Shown in pieces: positions 60,650 through 64,000 of a stretch of 64,000 nucleotides of DNA; position 1 is the stretch's first letter, and each line of letters begins with the position of its first letter. Below the pieces are notes generated by a model. The model searched no databases and had not been told where the DNA came from. It saw only the letters and a program-made list of their open reading frames with translations. Where the stretch lies: the NCBI RefSeq assembly GCF_900447215.1, contig NZ_UFYA01000001.1, positions 1,922,001 through 1,986,000 of the forward strand. The letters run 5' to 3'. Source of the DNA: Dermatophilus congolensis. GTDB lineage: Bacteria > Actinomycetota > Actinomycetes > Actinomycetales > Dermatophilaceae. A program made the position numbers and the translations under genes.

Positions 60650-62631
60650 GGAGCGATGAATTCGCCAGGCGGCACCCGGAAGTCGCGCCTGAACCGATCG
60701 TGCAGGTGACTTTCGATGTGGACAGTGATGGCACTGAGGTTGCGCTCGTCGATGGTCACGTTGTCGTGCCTCACAACGGTGAAGATGTTTTAGATGCGGC
60801 AGTTAGACAGATCGCTGCAATGGTGCCGGTTTTCGCTGGTATTGATGACGATGGTCACCCATATACGGGGCTGAAAGCGACCCTGGTCGGGGATGATTTG
60901 TCTCGCTTTGTTGTGGTGTATGGCGATGGCAGGTTGTTTGTTCCGGCACAGTCGGATGCTGGGCAGGAGCAGGCGCTTCCCGATGGCGTGATTCCGTTTC
61001 CGGGTGGAGTAGGTGCATCCGTAGCGGAATTGGATCTGCAGGACTCTTCTGGGGATTCCTCTTTGCAGCGTCAATTAGAAGATGAGTTCGCAGCTCATTT
61101 AATTGCCCCCTCTGTTGTGGTTTCGATGGACGGTGTGGAAATTGGTGGCGCTGAAGCCGAGGCTGAGGAGCTGTTGGTAGAAGATGAGGCTTCTTGGTCG
61201 CAGGAACCTGAGTCTGAGATTAAGGTCGCGAGGCTGATACCACCTGGCACACCGACTGGGGGTTCTTTTTCGGCTGGTCTTGCTACTGCAGCTGACTCGT
61301 TACTTGTGACGGGTCAGGCAGTTTCGGCTGCGGGTGGAGAAACTGCGGCGATATCGGCGCCGAAATCCTCGGTAGGTGTGCTGGATCACGATGAGATAAA
61401 TGCAGACCTTGAGCGCCCGATGTACATCGAGGATGTTAAAGCTGTTGGGTTACGTCGCTGTTCATGGGGGCGTGTCAGTCATCGGTTGGCATTAGGTGCT
61501 GCTGGTGGTGTGTGCGCGCTGGCGGTAGCTGGGGTTTTGGTGAGTCCGGTTGTGCGGGGGGCTGGTGATGGAAGCAGCTCACCGGCGCCGGTGGTTTCGG
61601 CGCCTCCTGGAAGCACAGTTGAAGGTTCGTGGTCGACGGGGCCTTTGACTTCAGCAGCGGGGCCGGTGGTTTCTGTAGGGGATTCTCTGGGGTACGTGAA
61701 GTCTGATGGCACGGTGGCGTTGGTCGATGCTGCCACGGGGCGTTCTCGTTGGGAACAAAAGATTGTCCCAGCTCAGGTGCGTGGTCATTTGTCGAGAACA
61801 CGGATCCGGTCAGTGGATTCATTGGCGATTCATGTAGGGAATCGGTTAGTGGCGTGGTCGTTGGCGGATGGTTCTGCAGTAGCTGCGGTGGATTTGCCGG
61901 AGGGCGCGCAGGTTTCCTATTTGGGCGCTTCTCCTTTGGTGGGAACGGGCAGTTCGACGGTTTCGGTGCTTGGGGAGGAGGGGTTGTTGCAGGTGGCGGT
62001 TCCTGCGGGTGCATATGCGCTGGCAGCGCGGGATGACCGGAGTGTGACTGCGGTGTCGTCGCAAGGCTGGTGGCGTTTGCGTTCAGGGGTTCCTGCAGGT
62101 GCGGTGCGTCCGTTTGAAAGTGCTACGCCAGATGCGTTGCCTAAGGATGTTCGGCCGCGGGTGGTGGGCTATGTGGGTGAGTCGGTTGTGTTGGAGTATC
62201 CGGCTTTTGGGAATCGTCGTGCGGAGTTGGTTGTGCATAGCGATACGGGGCCGCAGTTGCAGGTGGCTTTTCGGGGAGTTGCTCCGCCGAAGACGGGTAA
62301 GGAGGAGAGGCTGATTGGTTCTCCGGCACGGACGTGGGGCGTGTATGGGCGTGCGCTTGTGGATGCTGCGGGGGGTTCGGTCTCTGATTTGGGGCAGTGG
62401 CGTTCTAGTCATGTGACGGATAGGCATGTGTATGGGGTGAGTGCGGGGCGTGCTTCAGTTGCTGGTCCTGGGCAGGGTGTTACGGCGTTGCCTTCTGGGG
62501 CTGATGTGCCGGAGGCGGAGTCAGATTCGGTGTTGGCGGTGCGTGTGGCTGGTCCAGCGCGTTCGCGTGATGGGGGTCAAGCTTTGGCAGAGGGGCAGCA
62601 GGGGGTGGTGGTGTTGCTGCGCAAGGGTTAG
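60646..62631 (+). CDS. Membrane-anchored beta-propeller (PQQ-like repeat) protein
   Basis: 661 residues from ATG 60646, overlapping the previous stop. Residues ~1-100: an unrecognised alpha/beta domain (IVQVTFDVDSDGTEVALVDG ... GDGRLFVP). ~100-275: acidic, low-complexity cytoplasmic region. One membrane helix at ~283-305 (LALGAAGGVCALAVAGVLV). Outside: repeated VGDSLGYVKSDGTVALVDAATGRSRWEQ-like blades, resembling PQQ/quinoprotein beta-propellers. Translational coupling to the secreted GH26-like protein suggests the two act together at the cell surface. Overlaps the convergent MFS gene by 4 bp. Confidence 0.8.
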   Translation: MRSDEFARRHPEVAPEPIVQVTFDVDSDGTEVALVDGHVVVPHNGEDVLDAAVRQIAAMVPVFAGIDDDGHPYTGLKATLVGDDLSRFVVVYGDGRLFVPAQSDAGQEQALPDGVIPFPGGVGASVAELDLQDSSGDSSLQRQLEDEFAAHLIAPSVVVSMDGVEIGGAEAEAEELLVEDEASWSQEPESEIKVARLIPPGTPTGGSFSAGLATAADSLLVTGQAVSAAGGETAAISAPKSSVGVLDHDEINADLERPMYIEDVKAVGLRRCSWGRVSHRLALGAAGGVCALAVAGVLVSPVVRGAGDGSSSPAPVVSAPPGSTVEGSWSTGPLTSAAGPVVSVGDSLGYVKSDGTVALVDAATGRSRWEQKIVPAQVRGHLSRTRIRSVDSLAIHVGNRLVAWSLADGSAVAAVDLPEGAQVSYLGASPLVGTGSSTVSVLGEEGLLQVAVPAGAYALAARDDRSVTAVSSQGWWRLRSGVPAGAVRPFESATPDALPKDVRPRVVGYVGESVVLEYPAFGNRRAELVVHSDTGPQLQVAFRGVAPPKTGKEERLIGSPARTWGVYGRALVDAAGGSVSDLGQWRSSHVTDRHVYGVSAGRASVAGPGQGVTALPSGADVPEAESDSVLAVRVAGPARSRDGGQALAEGQQGVVVLLRKG

Positions 62632-63830
62632 TGCTGTGGTGTGCGGGTTTCTTTGACGGGTAGCCAGGCCAGGGCGGCCAGGCTGGTGAGGATGCCAGTA
62701 GTGGTGAAAGCCAGGCAGTAGCCCTGTTGGGGGCTGGTGGTGAGCGTGACGGTCCATCCTGTGATGACTGGCCCCAGGATTGTTCCTGCGTCCATCATCA
62801 TCTGGAAGCTGGAGAGAACTTTTCCGCCGTTGCGGTTGGGGCCGATGATGTCGGCTATGGCTGCTTGTTGGGCTGGGTGGATGAGGCCTGCTCCTAGGCC
62901 TGCGATGAATGAGGCGGTTAGGAAGAGGGGTAGGGCTTCGGAGAGGGCGAGAGCTGCAGTGGCAGCACCGTTTGTGATGAGTCCGATGATGATGAAAGGG
63001 CGTCGTCCGTAGCGATCGGTTGCGTTACCTGCGGTGGTCAAGGCGAGGGCGTTGCCGATGGCGAAGGCGGTCAGTGCGATGCCTGCCCAGCGGATTCCGA
63101 GGGTGGGCATGGCTGCTGCGTAGAGGGGGATGAGTGCGACGCGTACGCCGAAGTTGGCCCAGCCATGGCTGAAGGCGGTCAGGAGAACTGCGCGGTAGGC
63201 GGGGTGGTGGAGGGCTTGGCCGGTGGTGATAGTGGGGCGATTGGTGTGGGGGCCGGTGGTGGTTGGTGCTGGTTCGGTGAGGAAAGTAGCGACGACGGCG
63301 GTGGCGGTGAGGAGCATTGTTGCGTACACGATGAAGGGGATGCGGTATCCGGCTTCAGCGGTGAGGCCACCGACGATGGGGCCGGCTATGTTTCCGATGA
63401 GGAAGGCTGCGCCGAGGGCAGAGGAGCAGCGTCCGCGGATGTTGGCTGGGGATAGGCGCACCATGAGGGCGGAGGAGGATACGACGAACATGGCTGAGCC
63501 GATTCCGCCGAGGGTGCGGTAGGTCAGCAGTTGGGTGTAGTTGGTGGCTAGGGCGCATGCTCCGGTGGATAGAGCGACGATGAGTAGGCCACTCATGTAG
63601 ATGCGTCGTTCGCCGAGTTTGTCGACGAGGGCACCGCTGGCTGGGGCGGCTGCGAAGCGGGCGAAAGCGAATGCGCTGATGATGGCGCTGGCTGCTTGGA
63701 CGCCGACGTTGAAGCTGGCGGCGTATTGGGGCAGTACGGGCGCGACGAGTCCAAAGCCGATGGAGACGCAGAAGGCTGCGCTGACGAGGATCCAGATTTC
63801 GCGGGGTATGGGGGTGCGGGTTGTGGGCAT
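62628..63830 (-). CDS. MFS transporter (DHA1, 12-TM type)
   Basis: 400 residues. ATG 63830; VSIGFGLVAPVLPQYAASF in helix 1, DKLGERRIYMSG between helices 2 and 3, GNIAGPIVGGL in helix 5, and ATDRYGRRPFIIIG in the second half. Drug- or metabolite-efflux type; substrate unknown. Convergent, 4-bp overlap with the propeller gene. Confidence 0.9.
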   Translation of the reverse strand: MPTTRTPIPREIWILVSAAFCVSIGFGLVAPVLPQYAASFNVGVQAASAIISAFAFARFAAAPASGALVDKLGERRIYMSGLLIVALSTGACALATNYTQLLTYRTLGGIGSAMFVVSSSALMVRLSPANIRGRCSSALGAAFLIGNIAGPIVGGLTAEAGYRIPFIVYATMLLTATAVVATFLTEPAPTTTGPHTNRPTITTGQALHHPAYRAVLLTAFSHGWANFGVRVALIPLYAAAMPTLGIRWAGIALTAFAIGNALALTTAGNATDRYGRRPFIIIGLITNGAATAALALSEALPLFLTASFIAGLGAGLIHPAQQAAIADIIGPNRNGGKVLSSFQMMMDAGTILGPVITGWTVTLTTSPQQGYCLAFTTTGILTSLAALAWLPVKETRTPQH

Positions 63831-64000
63831 CGTGGCAAGTATGACGTGGGGCGGGTGGTTGGGTTGGGTGGTTGGGGCGTGTTGGTGGGTGAGTATGCGT
63901 TGTGGGTAAAAGGTTTCACTTTTGGGTGGTGGTGGCCGATGTGGGGTGAAGGACAGGAAGTCCGTACTGATATTCCCCTCTCGGTGTTTGCGCCGAACCG
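63831..64000. other. Right window edge
   Basis: 170 bp upstream of the MFS gene; I see no further gene start before the window ends. Confidence 0.5.

Noticed and set aside
1-64000. CRISPR arrays and tRNA/rRNA genes
   Set aside because: No regularly spaced repeats and no tRNA T-arm or rRNA signatures noticed on either strand outside coding regions.

Overview
The window looks like chromosomal DNA of a high-GC Gram-positive actinobacterium. It carries a WhiB-family protein, DtxR/IdeR-type iron boxes, a coelichelin-type hydroxamate siderophore NRPS with an MbtH partner, GTG/TTG starts and many short operons with ATGA overlaps. Base composition is moderate for the phylum, except for one clearly more GC-rich block at about 21.88-30.69 kb. 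A host in the Micrococcales (for example Dermatophilaceae) is a guess and not demonstrated.

Region 1 (1-17.8 kb, all minus strand) is an iron-siderophore locus. Its NRPS (truncated by the left window edge) reads A-T-E-C-A-T-E-C-A. The specificity codes I derive, DINYWGGIGK and DFWNIGMVHK, equal those I remember for coelichelin synthetase modules 1 and 2 (N5-formyl-N5-hydroxyornithine, threonine). With it are an ornithine N5-hydroxylase, an MbtH protein, a two-subunit ABC exporter with extreme NBD asymmetry, and two FecCD permeases plus a FecE-type ATPase for uptake. Three IdeR-like palindromes divide the locus into three iron-regulated units. A P450, a Pth2-like protein and serine dehydratase follow (17.9-21.7 kb).

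Region 2 (21,884-30,685) is, by my reading, one 8.8-kb IS21-family transposon. Matching multi-repeat ends lie at 21.88-21.93 kb and 30.60-30.685 kb, a 7-bp direct repeat flanks it, and istA/istB sit at the right end. The cargo is an arsenic operon set (hypothetical, ACR3, FAD-disulfide reductase, ArsR, ArsD, ArsA). It has split a tandem-TetR regulator gene: the ATG and first 12 codons lie at 21,846-21,883 and the rest at 30,693-31,971, in exact frame when the element is removed.

Region 3 (31.9-40.8 kb) holds an NmrA-like protein, a serine/threonine-type permease, an ABC-F ATPase with a PfkB kinase, an MFS exporter, a DUF4112 protein and a secreted trypsin-fold protease.

Region 4 (41.1-44.3 kb) is a tandem pair of two-gene cassettes (secreted papain-like cysteine protease plus membrane-anchored partner). 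A 1,271-bp tract appears identical between copies while the protease N-termini differ, which suggests gene conversion.

Region 5 (44.4-54.8 kb) is mainly metabolic or stress genes: a split XRE regulator, YceI, 5-formyl-THF cyclo-ligase, a Nudix-NYN-like fusion, 1-phosphofructokinase, patatin, SodA, mannose-6-phosphate isomerase, an SDR and a beta-lactamase-fold lipoprotein.

Region 6 (54.9-62.6 kb) is the least familiar part. A WhiB-like / ParA-like / small DNA-binding-like operon is divergent from an excisionase-like HTH gene. Next come a secreted coiled-coil plus GH26-like protein whose frame is broken by one in-frame TAG, and a translationally coupled membrane beta-propeller protein. An MFS transporter closes the window.

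All calls come from reading the sequence and remembered family motifs; no database search was run.
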